Assembly (NCBI GenBank): GCA_963675185.2
Contig: CAXXOH010000003.1
Span: forward strand, 372,001-436,000
Reading direction: 5' to 3'
Source of the DNA: Ilyobacter_A sp963675185
Lineage (GTDB): Bacteria > Fusobacteriota > Fusobacteriia > Fusobacteriales > Fusobacteriaceae
DNA: 64,000 nt
Part shown: positions 44,686-54,157 of the stretch, piece by piece
Position numbering within the stretch: position 1 is the stretch's first letter
How the letters are laid out: each line of letters begins with the position of its first letter
Notes under the pieces: generated by a model
What the model saw: only the letters and a program-made list of their open reading frames with translations
Databases searched by the model: none
What the model was told of the DNA's origin: nothing
Position numbers and translations under genes: made by a program

Positions 44686-45456
44686 ATGTTGGAATATTTC
44701 GAAATATCGGATTTTTTTGAAAAGTATATAAAATGGGAAAAGGAGAGAAGCCGCATATATAAAAATTTTTACATGGATTTTCACTTACATACCCACGTCT
44801 CAGATGGATTAAATGACGTCAGATTTTTAGAGGAATTCTTGGAGGACAAGACCCACCTGCTTAGCATTACAGACCATAATGAGATAGCCAGCAACATATT
44901 GGCCCACGAAAGAGGGAACCTCAATATAGTTCCCGGCATAGAGCTGGGGTGCAAGGACGGATTTGAGATACTGGTGTATTTTAAGAAACCGGAGGATTTA
45001 GAGGAGTTCTATAAAAAAAGCGTCGAGCAGTACAGGAATAAGTACAGGATGATAAAGACCAGCAGAGGTGTGGGGGAATATTTTGAGGATTTAAAGGCCT
45101 ATGAATCGTTTATATCCATACCGCATATAAACGGTCTGGCCCACAAAAACTACTTGAAGTACATCCCGTATGTAGAGGATATCCTTGAAAGGGTAGACGC
45201 TATTGAGAGCTACAATCACACCTTACCTAAAAAAAGAAACCTTGTAGCAAAAAAAATCAGAAAAAAATATGACCTCTTCGCTACCTTCGGGAGCGACGGG
45301 CACACCAACGGCGAGATAAAATCATTTTACAAGTTCCAAAATGAAGATTCTACCGAGTATAAAAGTGGGAGAAATTTTATGACAAGCTCCTTTTCAGCTA
45401 TGGCCATATTTTCAAAACACTGCCAACATATTTGGAAGAAATCCATGGGCAAATAG
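44686..45456 (+). CDS. PHP-domain phosphoesterase-like protein
   Basis: A 256-residue protein. After a short N-terminal extension the PHP motifs appear: MDFHLHTHVSDG, ITDHNEIAS, VPGIELGC, a mid His (IPHINGLAHK), and FGSDGHTNGEI near residue 205. These metal-binding His and Asp residues match the polymerase and histidinol-phosphatase superfamily, whose small stand-alone members hydrolyse various phosphates. The substrate is unknown. It is 12 bases after cls, so cotranscription is likely, and a terminator follows. Confidence 0.85.
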   Translation: MLEYFEISDFFEKYIKWEKERSRIYKNFYMDFHLHTHVSDGLNDVRFLEEFLEDKTHLLSITDHNEIASNILAHERGNLNIVPGIELGCKDGFEILVYFKKPEDLEEFYKKSVEQYRNKYRMIKTSRGVGEYFEDLKAYESFISIPHINGLAHKNYLKYIPYVEDILERVDAIESYNHTLPKKRNLVAKKIRKKYDLFATFGSDGHTNGEIKSFYKFQNEDSTEYKSGRNFMTSSFSAMAIFSKHCQHIWKKSMGK

Positions 45457-45489
45457 GGCTTGTAATCTATGATAAGATAATATATAATA

Positions 45490-45524
45490 AACTGAAGAGG
45501 ACTTTGTCCTCTTTAATTTTTTAT
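45490..45524 (+). terminator. Terminator after the PHP gene
   Basis: AAGAGGAC-TTT-GTCCTCTT is followed by TAATTTTTTATTT, about 37 bases beyond the stop. Confidence 0.8.
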
Positions 45525-45540
45525 TTAAGAAGGTAGGGAA

Positions 45541-46317
45541 ATGCTGTATTTAAACGGTAAATTTTACGACGAGGATACTAGTTCAAAACACTATCAATAT
45601 GGGATGGCGTGCTTTGAGACCATTATGGGGCTTTCTGGGAAACCGGTTTTTTTTCACGAGCACATAGAAAGGCTTGTGAAAAGCCTAGAAATACTGGGTA
45701 TAAACAGAAAAATAGACTATAAAAGCATAGTTGAAGAAACCATAAAGAGGAGCGGTCTGGAAATAGAACAGGAATTTTTAATAAAAATGCTCGTAAGCGA
45801 TAGAGATGTATATGTCAAGGTGGAAAAAATACAGCACCGGTATGAGGAAAAAGGGGTAAAACTAGGTTGGATAAATGGATACTACCAGAATGAGCTGGGT
45901 TTTTTGAAAAGCTCCAACTATCTGGCAAATGTACTCGCAAGAGAGGAAACCAGTAAAAACGGTCTCTATGAGGGGATATTTACCAACAGAATGGGTGAGG
46001 TAACTGAAGGCAGCATAAGTAATATATTTTTTGTGAAAGATGGTGTGTTTAAAACCCCGTCGCTGGACCTTAATATTTTAAACGGGGTGACGAGGGGCAA
46101 GATAATAGAGATACTGGGAAAAGTGGGTTGCTCTTTTCAGGAAGGGCACTTTAAAAAAGAGGAATTAGAACATGCAGATGGTATTTTTATCACAAACTCT
46201 CTCATGAAAAAAGGTTTGCTGTGGGCGAATTCGTTCGAAGGTAGAAAACTGGATAAATTAGAAATTTTTCACATCATAGAAAAAGAGTATTTAAAATTGG
46301 TTGGAAGTATGATATAA
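45541..46317 (+). CDS. Class IV aminotransferase (aminodeoxychorismate lyase or BCAT-like)
   Basis: A 258-residue PLP enzyme of fold type IV. YGMACFETIMGLSGKPVFFHEHIERL is the N-terminal signature, and TEGSISNIFFVKDGVFKTPSLDLNILNGVTR contains the PLP-phosphate region. The catalytic Lys is expected around residue 135-145 (ARE-ETSKNG), though its identity was not certain by eye. The neighbourhood (chorismate-utilising synthase two genes on) favours PabC, which makes p-aminobenzoate for folate, over branched-chain or D-amino-acid transaminases. Confidence 0.75.
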   Translation: MLYLNGKFYDEDTSSKHYQYGMACFETIMGLSGKPVFFHEHIERLVKSLEILGINRKIDYKSIVEETIKRSGLEIEQEFLIKMLVSDRDVYVKVEKIQHRYEEKGVKLGWINGYYQNELGFLKSSNYLANVLAREETSKNGLYEGIFTNRMGEVTEGSISNIFFVKDGVFKTPSLDLNILNGVTRGKIIEILGKVGCSFQEGHFKKEELEHADGIFITNSLMKKGLLWANSFEGRKLDKLEIFHIIEKEYLKLVGSMI

Positions 46318-46335
46318 TCAGTAGGGAGGAATAAT

Positions 46336-48453
46336 GTGAAAAAACTCGGATTTAGGAGATTGCTGGTTTATTCGATTTGCATTTTTTTTATCTATAAATT
46401 GGGAAAATTTTTCTTTGACAGGGGGATATTTCCAATTTTTGTCATTCTAGCAGTTTTACTTATACTGGAATTAAACTTTATCAAGAAGTTAAAAGATTAC
46501 AGTTTTTTCAAAAGACGGGTGATAATTTTCTCAAACATTGCCAATGTTTGTTTTCTGATTGCCATAGCCCAGATTTTCAGGATACAGGTGGTCAATTATG
46601 AAAAATTTAAAGAGATGGCAGAAAAACAGAGTCAGGGTGTAGTATACGAAAAGGGGATAAGGGGGAAAATAGTAGCATCCACCGGTGAGGACCTTTCGTA
46701 TGAGATTAATATATACGACCTTGCAATCGACCCGGTAAGATTTGTAAAGCTAGAAAAAAGCGACGAGATTTTAAGGGCAATATATGGAGTAAACAATATA
46801 AATTTGCAGGAAGTAAAAAAAAGGATAGCTTCCCTCGCCTTGAGCGGTAAACGTTATTTTAGAATAGCAAAGGGGATAAGCGAGGACCAGAAGGAAAAAA
46901 TAGAAGAAATCAAAAAAACTTACAATATAAATTACAACGAGGTCTTTTTTAGGAGATTTGGGAAAAGGAACTACGCAAACGAGGAGTATTTCAGGCATAT
47001 ACTAGGATATACTGCACTGGGTAAAAATGGAGAGGAGTCTGGGGTATACGGTATAGAGAAAGTATACGACAGCTACTTAAAAGGCAAAATATTAGAGAAT
47101 AAAGCCTACTATACAGGCGCTAGGGGACTGAAACTGCCTATATTCAACCATATGAATCCTATGGATTACAAGGATGGGAAGAATGTCGAGCTCACGATAG
47201 ACTATAATATACAGTACATCTTGAACGAAGAGTTGAAAAAACAGTTTATACAGACGGAAGCAAAGAGTGCTAGCGGTGTAGTTATGGATCCTCAGACTGG
47301 TAAAATACTGGCTATGGCATCATTTCCGTACAGTAACCTGGCTAATACAAGGAATAACTTAATACACAATCAGTATGAGCCTGGATCTATAATGAAACCA
47401 GTGATAGTCGCATCTGAACTAGATGACGGGGTTATAAGTCCGAGCACCAACTTTTACAACGAAGGGCAGATAATTAAGCACCGCAAGGTGATAAGAGACA
47501 GCCATAAATATATAGGGAACATGACAACAGAGGATATAGTACTTAATTCGAGTAATATAGGGATGGTAATGATATCCGATCTGGTGGACAATGCCAGATT
47601 TGAAACATACTTGAGGAATTTTGGGTTTTACGACAGAACCGAAATAGACCTTTCCGGGGAGCTGAAGCCGAGACAACTGCCGCATGAAAAATGGAGCGGG
47701 CTGAAGAAATCAACCATGTCATTCGGGCAGGGGATAGCGGTTACGCCACTTCAGATGGCTACAGCTTTTGCAGCGGTTATAAACGGTGGGAAAATTTACA
47801 GGCCTTATATAGTAAACAGAGTAGAAGATTCCACCGGAGTCACGGTACGAAAAAATATACCTGTAGAAAAAGGCAGGGTGATTTCCGAAGAAACCTCAAA
47901 CAAGATGAAAACCATACTCGAAAATGTAGTTTTGGAAGGTACAGGTAAGAGTGCCGGAATAGAGGGATATAGAATCGGAGGGAAAACCGGTACCGCACAG
48001 ATAAGCGGCAAGGGTGGATACCTAGCCAGAGAGTACCTCGCTTCGTTCATAGGTTTTTTCCCGGTATCTGATCCCCAATATCTTATACTTATAATGGTTG
48101 AGCAGCCACAGGCTAAATATACCTATTTAAAATATGGAGGATGGGTCGCGGCCCCGGTTTTCAGAGAAGTCGCAAAAAGGATAATAGCTTATAAGAACTT
48201 ACTCCCGGGAAAAGTAGGGGAGTTAGCTGATATAAACATAGAAGAGATACAGGGAGAGAACAAAACCTATTATGGGGAGTACATGCCAAACCTGAGAGGC
48301 AAGAGCCTAAAAGAAGCCTTGCAGCTACTGGGTAAAATGGATATAGAGATAGAAATTTCAGGGCAAGGGGTAATAGTCAGCCAGTATCCAGAAGTTGGAA
48401 AAGGCATGGAAAATGTCAAAAAAATAAAATTGAAATTAGGGGAGAAACAGTGA
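46336..48453 (+). CDS. Class B penicillin-binding protein with C-terminal PASTA domain (FtsI-like)
   Basis: A 705-residue septal or elongation transpeptidase. Hydrophobic N-terminal segments occur at about residues 7-24, 30-47 and 62-80, more than the usual single anchor. A dimerisation region follows, then the transpeptidase domain with Ser351-x-x-Lys354 (EPGSIMKP), SSN (SSNIGM) and KTG (GGKTGTAQ). Residues about 645-700 form one PASTA repeat (MPNLRGKSLKEALQLLGKM). It cross-links peptidoglycan in the periplasm. The start is GTG after AGGGAGG, 19 bases from the aminotransferase; the end overlaps the next gene by 4 bases. Confidence 0.9.
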   Translation: MKKLGFRRLLVYSICIFFIYKLGKFFFDRGIFPIFVILAVLLILELNFIKKLKDYSFFKRRVIIFSNIANVCFLIAIAQIFRIQVVNYEKFKEMAEKQSQGVVYEKGIRGKIVASTGEDLSYEINIYDLAIDPVRFVKLEKSDEILRAIYGVNNINLQEVKKRIASLALSGKRYFRIAKGISEDQKEKIEEIKKTYNINYNEVFFRRFGKRNYANEEYFRHILGYTALGKNGEESGVYGIEKVYDSYLKGKILENKAYYTGARGLKLPIFNHMNPMDYKDGKNVELTIDYNIQYILNEELKKQFIQTEAKSASGVVMDPQTGKILAMASFPYSNLANTRNNLIHNQYEPGSIMKPVIVASELDDGVISPSTNFYNEGQIIKHRKVIRDSHKYIGNMTTEDIVLNSSNIGMVMISDLVDNARFETYLRNFGFYDRTEIDLSGELKPRQLPHEKWSGLKKSTMSFGQGIAVTPLQMATAFAAVINGGKIYRPYIVNRVEDSTGVTVRKNIPVEKGRVISEETSNKMKTILENVVLEGTGKSAGIEGYRIGGKTGTAQISGKGGYLAREYLASFIGFFPVSDPQYLILIMVEQPQAKYTYLKYGGWVAAPVFREVAKRIIAYKNLLPGKVGELADINIEEIQGENKTYYGEYMPNLRGKSLKEALQLLGKMDIEIEISGQGVIVSQYPEVGKGMENVKKIKLKLGEKQ

Positions 48454-49811
48454 AGAAGTTTATAGTTCGGGGAGACTTTTCAATAGTTGATTTTTACAAA
48501 ACCAACATGGATAAATTCGCTGAAGAGTTTATAATATTTGACTCTCCAGGCAGTTCTAAGCTTGAGAATTATTCATATATAGTTTCCCATTTTTCAAAAA
48601 AGGTGAGGCTTAAGAACGGCGTGACCACGTTAAACGGGAATCCGTCGGAGATAAATGCTGAGGACCTGATAAGAGAAATTTTAAACAAGGACCGTTATGG
48701 TGATTACGAAAGTGGAGATTTTTTCTCCGGTGGCCTTGTTGGCCTTGTTTCGTATGACTATAACCGCTATATAGAAAGGTTGCCGAATATTGCGAGAGAT
48801 GACCTGGGATTAGAAGATCTTTATTTTGTATTGCCGCAGCTCATAGTGGTAAAGGATGAAAGCAGCAACGAATTTCATGAGATAAACAACCTCGGTAAAG
48901 AGATAGGATGGAACCTAGAAATTTTGGGAGAAGAGCCGAATATAGAGAATAGCGATATAGAGTGGCACGACTTGGAAAATTTCAGCTCAAACATCACCGA
49001 GGAGAGGTTTAAAGAGATAGTGGAGTGTGCCAAGCACTACATAAAAGAGGGGGACGTTTTTCAGGTAAACCTCAGCCAGAGATTTTCAGCTCCAATAAAC
49101 AGGGATGAGTCATTTAGGCTGTATGAGATACTCAGAAAGATAAACCCATCCCCGTTCGCATCCTATGTGTGCCTGGAGGAGTTTAAGCTAATAAGCCAGT
49201 CTCCGGAAAGACTTATAAAACTCCATGGAAGAACCGCCGAGACAAGACCTATAGCTGGAACCAGGAGGATCAAAAAGGGCGATACAGACAACAACCTAAA
49301 GCTGGAAAAAGAACTGGTGTTAGACGAAAAAGAGCAGGCAGAGCACGTCATGCTCGTGGACTTGGAGAGGAATGACCTTGGAAAGGTGTGCGAGTTTGGA
49401 AGCGTAAAAGTAGACGAATTTATGGTTATAGAAAGGTATTCCCACGTTATGCATATAGTGTCTAACGTGGTCGGAAAATTGAAGCCAGACTGTGACGGGT
49501 TTGAACTTTTAAAGGCTATGTTCCCAGGCGGGACCATAACCGGTGCACCCAAAATAAGGACTATGGAGATAATAGAAGAGCTGGAGCCGACCAAAAGGGG
49601 TTACTACACTGGCAGTATAGGATACATCGATTTTGATGGAAACCTGGACTTCAACATAATAATAAGGTCGTTCGTGCAGAAAGGTGAAAAAGTGTACTTT
49701 CAGGTTGGAGCCGGGATTGTCTATGACTCAATTCCTGAAAGGGAATACAGAGAGACAGTTAACAAGGCCAGGGCCATGATATTAGCATACAAAAATCTAG
49801 TAAAAAATTAG
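48450..49811 (+). CDS. pabB: Chorismate-binding synthase component I (PabB/TrpE family)
   Basis: A 453-residue enzyme with a divergent N-terminal domain and the chorismate-binding domain: FQVNLSQRF, SPERLI, RPIAGTRRI, DEKEQAEHVMLVDLERNDLGKVC, FPGGTITGAPKIRTMEIIEELE, YTGSIGYIDF. It aminates chorismate using ammonia from a glutaminase partner. RPIAGT has Ala where E. coli PabB has its Lys, a TrpE-like feature, but no trp genes are near and a likely pabC is two genes upstream. The call leans to aminodeoxychorismate synthase, with anthranilate synthase as the alternative. Start is GTG, overlapping the PBP stop. Confidence 0.75.
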   Translation: MKKFIVRGDFSIVDFYKTNMDKFAEEFIIFDSPGSSKLENYSYIVSHFSKKVRLKNGVTTLNGNPSEINAEDLIREILNKDRYGDYESGDFFSGGLVGLVSYDYNRYIERLPNIARDDLGLEDLYFVLPQLIVVKDESSNEFHEINNLGKEIGWNLEILGEEPNIENSDIEWHDLENFSSNITEERFKEIVECAKHYIKEGDVFQVNLSQRFSAPINRDESFRLYEILRKINPSPFASYVCLEEFKLISQSPERLIKLHGRTAETRPIAGTRRIKKGDTDNNLKLEKELVLDEKEQAEHVMLVDLERNDLGKVCEFGSVKVDEFMVIERYSHVMHIVSNVVGKLKPDCDGFELLKAMFPGGTITGAPKIRTMEIIEELEPTKRGYYTGSIGYIDFDGNLDFNIIIRSFVQKGEKVYFQVGAGIVYDSIPEREYRETVNKARAMILAYKNLVKN

Positions 49812-49819
49812 GTGGAAAC

Positions 49820-51955
49820 ATGAGGTATTACACACTTTCATTAAAGGGTGCAGGTGACAAGTTCTACACGTATATAGATGAAAAAGAGGAGTACTACCCG
49901 GGAGAACAGGTTGTAGTCCCTTTTGGCCGTGGAGAGAGAACCGCCCTCATAATATCCGAGGAAAAGCAGAGAAAGTATGAGTTCGATTTGAAACCAATAA
50001 AAAGAAGAGTCGAAGGAAGTATCAGGTTTCCGGAATCGCTCATAAAACTATTCCTTTGGATACAAAGGTACTATCTTTGCAGTTTTGAGGAAATACTGAG
50101 TGTGGCTTACCCACAAAATCTTAAAACGGCCTATTCGCACAGGTACATATTTAAAGCTAGCACTATCCCCCTGGATGACCAAGAAAGAGATTTCTTAAAA
50201 TATATTTCAAAAAAACGCGAGATAGGGAAAGATACCCTGGTAAAACGATATGGTAAGGAACTCGTAGGGAAGTTTTTATCCAAGGGAGTTATAGAAGAGA
50301 AAAAAGTTATTAAAGAGAAGGAGTACACTGTAGGTTGTCAAGAGCTAGAGCATGAGGAAATAGATTACAAAAAAGTCCTCACACCTGAACAAGAAGTTGT
50401 AAGAGACGAAATTGTAAACGGCAAAGACAAGTTTTACTTATTAAAAGGCGTTACAGGCTCCGGTAAAACGGAGATTTATATAGACGTTATAAAGGACGCG
50501 CTTAAAAACGGAGGAGGAGTTATATTTCTGGTTCCGGAGATATCGCTAACCCCTCAAATGATAAAAAAGTTCAGACTTGAATTTGCAGATAGGGTGGCTC
50601 TGCTCCACAGCAGGCTGACTGCAAAGGAGAGAGCCGATGAGTGGCACAGTATATACAGAGGGGACAAAAATATAGTACTCGGAGTAAGATCAGCAATTTT
50701 TGCTCCGGTACAAAACTTAAAATACATAATAATAGATGAGGAGCACGAGACTACCTATAAGCAGGATAGCAGTCCTAGGTACAATGCAAAGTATGTGGCG
50801 ATAAAACGGGCTGAGCTGGAAGGATTGAAGGTTCTTATGGGATCGGCCACCCCTTCAGTGGAGTCGTATTACCATGCCGAAACAGGAGTTTTTAAGCTCT
50901 TGGAGCTGAAAATTAGGTATAACGAAGCTAGACTCCCGAGCTTGAAGCTGGTGGATATGAAAAATGAGAGCGACCAGTATTTTAGTAAGGAGCTGCTAAA
51001 AGAGATATCCAACAGGCTCAGGAGAAAAGAGCAGATTCTGCTACTCTTAAACAGGAAGTCATATGCGACTTACATACAGTGTAAAGATTGCGGCCATGTG
51101 GAAATGTGCCCGAACTGTTCAATAACAATGAATTACTATAGGAGTGACGGGAATTACAAATGCAATTACTGTGGATACTCCAAAACTTATTCAAAAACAT
51201 GCAGCTCATGTGGGAGTGAAAACCTAAGCTATTCCGGAAAGGGAACCGAAAGAATAGAAGAGGAGGTAAAGAAGCATTTTCCACATTCTCGGGTTATCAG
51301 AGTGGATTCCGAGAGCGTGAAAGCGCGGGACAGCTATGACAGGATATATAATGACTTTTTAGATAAAAAATACGACATAATGCTAGGCACCCAAGTCATT
51401 TCAAAAGGGTTGCATTTTCCAGACTTGACCCTTGTGGGGATAATATCCGCCGATACTATATTGAGTTTTCCAGACTTTAGGGCTGGTGAGAAGACGTTTC
51501 AGCTCGTATCGCAGGCCTCAGGCAGGGCCGGTAGGGAAGAAAAAGAGGGAGAGGTATTGGTGCAGAGCTACCAACCTGATAACTACGCAATAAAAAAAAT
51601 CATAGAAGACGACTATGAAGGCTTTTACAGGGATGAGATCGAGAATAGAAAAATACTAAAATACCCGCCATTTTCTAGAATAATAAACATAATAATTTCG
51701 AGCCTGGATGAATCCGGACTTGAAGAAGTAGCTTTTAAATATTATGAAGAGATAAAAAATCCTAAGCTTGAAATCTACGGGCCCATAAAAGCGCCAATCT
51801 ATAGGGTTAAGGAGCGCTACAGATATCAGATTTTTATAAAAGGTAACAGGTCGGAGATAAACAAGGCCAAAAAAACAATTTACGAAAAAAGTCTGATTTA
51901 TAAAGGGAGCAGTGTTAGGATAATAATAGATGTAGACCCTATAAATTTGATGTAA
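49820..51955 (+). CDS. priA: Primosomal helicase PriA
   Basis: A 711-residue superfamily 2 helicase. It has an N-terminal 3' DNA-end binding domain (about residues 1-100), Walker A LKGVTGSGKTEIY, DEAH-like IIIDEEHE, SATPS motif, then paired Cys zinc ligands (CKDCGHVEMCPNC, CNYC, CSSC) and C-terminal helicase motifs GTQVISKGLHFP and QASGRAGREEKEG. It reloads the replisome at stalled forks. It lies 8 bases after the synthase gene and 16 before def. Confidence 0.95.
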   Translation: MRYYTLSLKGAGDKFYTYIDEKEEYYPGEQVVVPFGRGERTALIISEEKQRKYEFDLKPIKRRVEGSIRFPESLIKLFLWIQRYYLCSFEEILSVAYPQNLKTAYSHRYIFKASTIPLDDQERDFLKYISKKREIGKDTLVKRYGKELVGKFLSKGVIEEKKVIKEKEYTVGCQELEHEEIDYKKVLTPEQEVVRDEIVNGKDKFYLLKGVTGSGKTEIYIDVIKDALKNGGGVIFLVPEISLTPQMIKKFRLEFADRVALLHSRLTAKERADEWHSIYRGDKNIVLGVRSAIFAPVQNLKYIIIDEEHETTYKQDSSPRYNAKYVAIKRAELEGLKVLMGSATPSVESYYHAETGVFKLLELKIRYNEARLPSLKLVDMKNESDQYFSKELLKEISNRLRRKEQILLLLNRKSYATYIQCKDCGHVEMCPNCSITMNYYRSDGNYKCNYCGYSKTYSKTCSSCGSENLSYSGKGTERIEEEVKKHFPHSRVIRVDSESVKARDSYDRIYNDFLDKKYDIMLGTQVISKGLHFPDLTLVGIISADTILSFPDFRAGEKTFQLVSQASGRAGREEKEGEVLVQSYQPDNYAIKKIIEDDYEGFYRDEIENRKILKYPPFSRIINIIISSLDESGLEEVAFKYYEEIKNPKLEIYGPIKAPIYRVKERYRYQIFIKGNRSEINKAKKTIYEKSLIYKGSSVRIIIDVDPINLM

Positions 51956-51971
51956 AAGAGGTGAATTAATT

Positions 51972-52481
51972 ATGATACATAAAATAAGAAAATATGGAGA
52001 CCCTGTTTTGAGAAAAGAGTGCGATAGGGTCGAAAAAATAGATGACGAAATACTAGAACTTTTAGACGATATGGTGGAGACTATGCATGAGGCAAATGGT
52101 ATAGGACTAGCGGCACCGCAAATTGGTGTAAACAAAAAAATATTTGTTTTAGATTTGGGGGACGGCCACATAAGGAAAGCTATAAATCCTGAATTTTTGG
52201 AGTTTTCGGATGAAACAGAGGAAAACGAAGAGGGGTGCTTGAGTGTACCTGGAATCTACAAAAAAGTAAAAAGGTCATCTAAAGTAAAGATAAAATATAT
52301 GAACGAAAAATGGGAAGAGGTAACCGAGGAAGCTGAAGGACTTTTGTCAAGGGCTCTACAGCATGAGAACGATCACTTGGATGCGGTTCTTTTTGTAGAC
52401 AAGATAGCACCAGTTGCTAAGAGAATTGTGAGTGGCAAACTCCAAAAATTAAAAAAAGAAACTCTGAAGGAGCTGGATTAA
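51972..52481 (+). CDS. def: Peptide deformylase
   Basis: A 169-residue metalloenzyme with the three PDF motifs: GIGLAAPQIG (residues about 44-53), EEGCLSVPG (about 88-96, metal Cys) and QHENDHLDAVLF (HExxD-type variant of HEhDH, about 132-143). It removes the formyl group from nascent proteins. It is next to fmt, its functional counterpart, as usual. RBS is AAGAGGTGA. Confidence 0.95.
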   Translation: MIHKIRKYGDPVLRKECDRVEKIDDEILELLDDMVETMHEANGIGLAAPQIGVNKKIFVLDLGDGHIRKAINPEFLEFSDETEENEEGCLSVPGIYKKVKRSSKVKIKYMNEKWEEVTEEAEGLLSRALQHENDHLDAVLFVDKIAPVAKRIVSGKLQKLKKETLKELD

Positions 52482-52545
52482 TCTAAGCAGTAGGTTTATA
52501 AGTATAGAGTATCTCTAGGACAAATATTTTCGGAGGTGAATTTTT

Positions 52546-53481
52546 TTGAGAATACTTTTTATGGGAACGCCTGAATTTGCAGTTCCCTCATTGGAAATAA
52601 TCCATAAAAGGCATGATGTGGTGGGTGTTTTTACAAAGGTGGACAAACCAAATCTAAGAGGGAAAAAGATAAAGTTTAGCCAGGTAAAGGAGTTCGCTCT
52701 TAAAAACGATATTCCCGTATATCAGCCTAATTCGGTTAAGGTAGCTGAAACCCTAGATACGGTAAAGGAATTAAATCCAGATCTAATAATAGTCGTGGCA
52801 TACGGAAAAATACTTCCGAAAGAGCTTATAGATATACCACGGTACGGGGTGATAAATGTACACTCATCTCTTTTGCCAAAATATAGGGGGGCGGCACCTA
52901 TACATGCTGCTATAATAAACGGGGAAGATGAAACAGGGGTCACCATAATGTATATAGCAGAAGAGTTAGATGCAGGCGACATAATACTCCAGAAAAAGAC
53001 TCCTATATACGAGGAAGATACTTTGGAGACGCTTCATAACAGGCTGGCACATATAGGGAGCAAGGCGTTGATGGAGGCCGTGGACCTCATAGAAAAAGGC
53101 GTGGCTCCGAGAACTCCTCAAGATCACAATAAGGCGACTTTCGTAAAGCCAATTCAAAAAGAGGAGTGCCTTGTGGACTGGAGGGACACAAAGGAAAATA
53201 TATACAATTTTATCAGGGGACTGAATCCATTTCCGTCAGCATACAGCTATTTAGATGGGAAAATATTTAAGATATATGAAGTGGAAAAAGTGGACAAAGA
53301 GTATAGCGGAAACTTGGGCGAGGTAGTGGATATAGTGAAAAATATCGGCCCTGTAGTCAAAGCCAAAAACGGAGGCCTGCTTATAAAATCAGCAAAACCT
53401 GAAAACAAGAAAAAAATATTAGGCAGCGATCTTATAAATGGGAATCTTGTAAAAATTGGAGACAGGTTTAAAGAGAACTAA
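52546..53481 (+). CDS. fmt: Methionyl-tRNA formyltransferase
   Basis: A 311-residue enzyme starting at TTG, 9 bases after a strong GGAGGTGA. It has LFMGTPEFAVPSLE, the formyl-THF binding VVAYGKILPKELI, the catalytic NVHSSLLPKYRGAAPIHAAIINGE, GVTIMYIAEELDAGDI, and the C-terminal Formyl_trans_C barrel. It formylates Met-tRNA(fMet) for initiation. It precedes rex and folD; FolD supplies the one-carbon pool that feeds this reaction. Confidence 0.95.
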   Translation: MRILFMGTPEFAVPSLEIIHKRHDVVGVFTKVDKPNLRGKKIKFSQVKEFALKNDIPVYQPNSVKVAETLDTVKELNPDLIIVVAYGKILPKELIDIPRYGVINVHSSLLPKYRGAAPIHAAIINGEDETGVTIMYIAEELDAGDIILQKKTPIYEEDTLETLHNRLAHIGSKALMEAVDLIEKGVAPRTPQDHNKATFVKPIQKEECLVDWRDTKENIYNFIRGLNPFPSAYSYLDGKIFKIYEVEKVDKEYSGNLGEVVDIVKNIGPVVKAKNGGLLIKSAKPENKKKILGSDLINGNLVKIGDRFKEN

Positions 53482-53515
53482 ATAGAATTGGAGCATGTTG
53501 AGGAGGCTATTGAAA

Positions 53516-54154
53516 ATGAAGGAAATTAAAATTTCACCAAAGGTAATAGAAAGGCTTACTAAGTATTTGAGATGTCTGGAAAATCTAACTCCTGAGGATT
53601 ATATCTCATCAGAAGAGTTGGCTGATAAAATGGGTTTTACAGCAGCTCAAGTAAGAAAAGACCTATCTAACTTTGGAGAATTTGGGGTAAGAGGTAAGGG
53701 ATACCAGATAAGAACTCTGCACAGTGACATCGAAAAAATATTAGGGGTACACAAAACAAACAACATAGTAATAATAGGACTTGGAAGGCTAGGGAGTGCC
53801 CTTATATCCGAATCTGAATTTACAAAAGAGAGCTTTAACATAGTCGGGGTATTCGACAATTCACCTGATAAAATAGGTACGGAAGTTAGGGGGCTAAAAG
53901 TAAGGGATATTAAAGAGATACCATACTTTTTAAAAAGCAAAGAGAAGGTAGAGATAGCTATAGTGACTGTTCCTAAACATGCTGCACAAGAGGTTACAAA
54001 TTTTATTATTAAGTCTGGAATAAAGGCTATTTTAAACTTTACGCCTGTTAACCTTGAAGCACCTGATAGCGTTGCTATTCAAAATATAGACCTGTACGCA
54101 AAACTTCAGGAATTAAACTATTGGAAAGAAAGAATACTTGTTAAGGGGGAATAA
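53516..54154 (+). CDS. rex: Redox-sensing transcriptional repressor Rex
   Basis: A 212-residue repressor with an N-terminal winged helix (RLTKYLRCLENL, SSEELADKMGFTAAQVRKDLSNFGEFGVRGKGY) and a Rossmann domain IVIIGLGRLGSAL that binds NADH. The C-terminal swapped helix is present (LYAKLQELNYWK). Rex senses NADH/NAD+ and controls fermentation genes in Firmicutes-like anaerobes. GAGGAGG 9 bases before ATG at 53516 supports this start over an upstream in-frame ATG at 53495. folD follows after 3 bases. Confidence 0.94.
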   Translation: MKEIKISPKVIERLTKYLRCLENLTPEDYISSEELADKMGFTAAQVRKDLSNFGEFGVRGKGYQIRTLHSDIEKILGVHKTNNIVIIGLGRLGSALISESEFTKESFNIVGVFDNSPDKIGTEVRGLKVRDIKEIPYFLKSKEKVEIAIVTVPKHAAQEVTNFIIKSGIKAILNFTPVNLEAPDSVAIQNIDLYAKLQELNYWKERILVKGE

Positions 54155-54157
54155 ATT

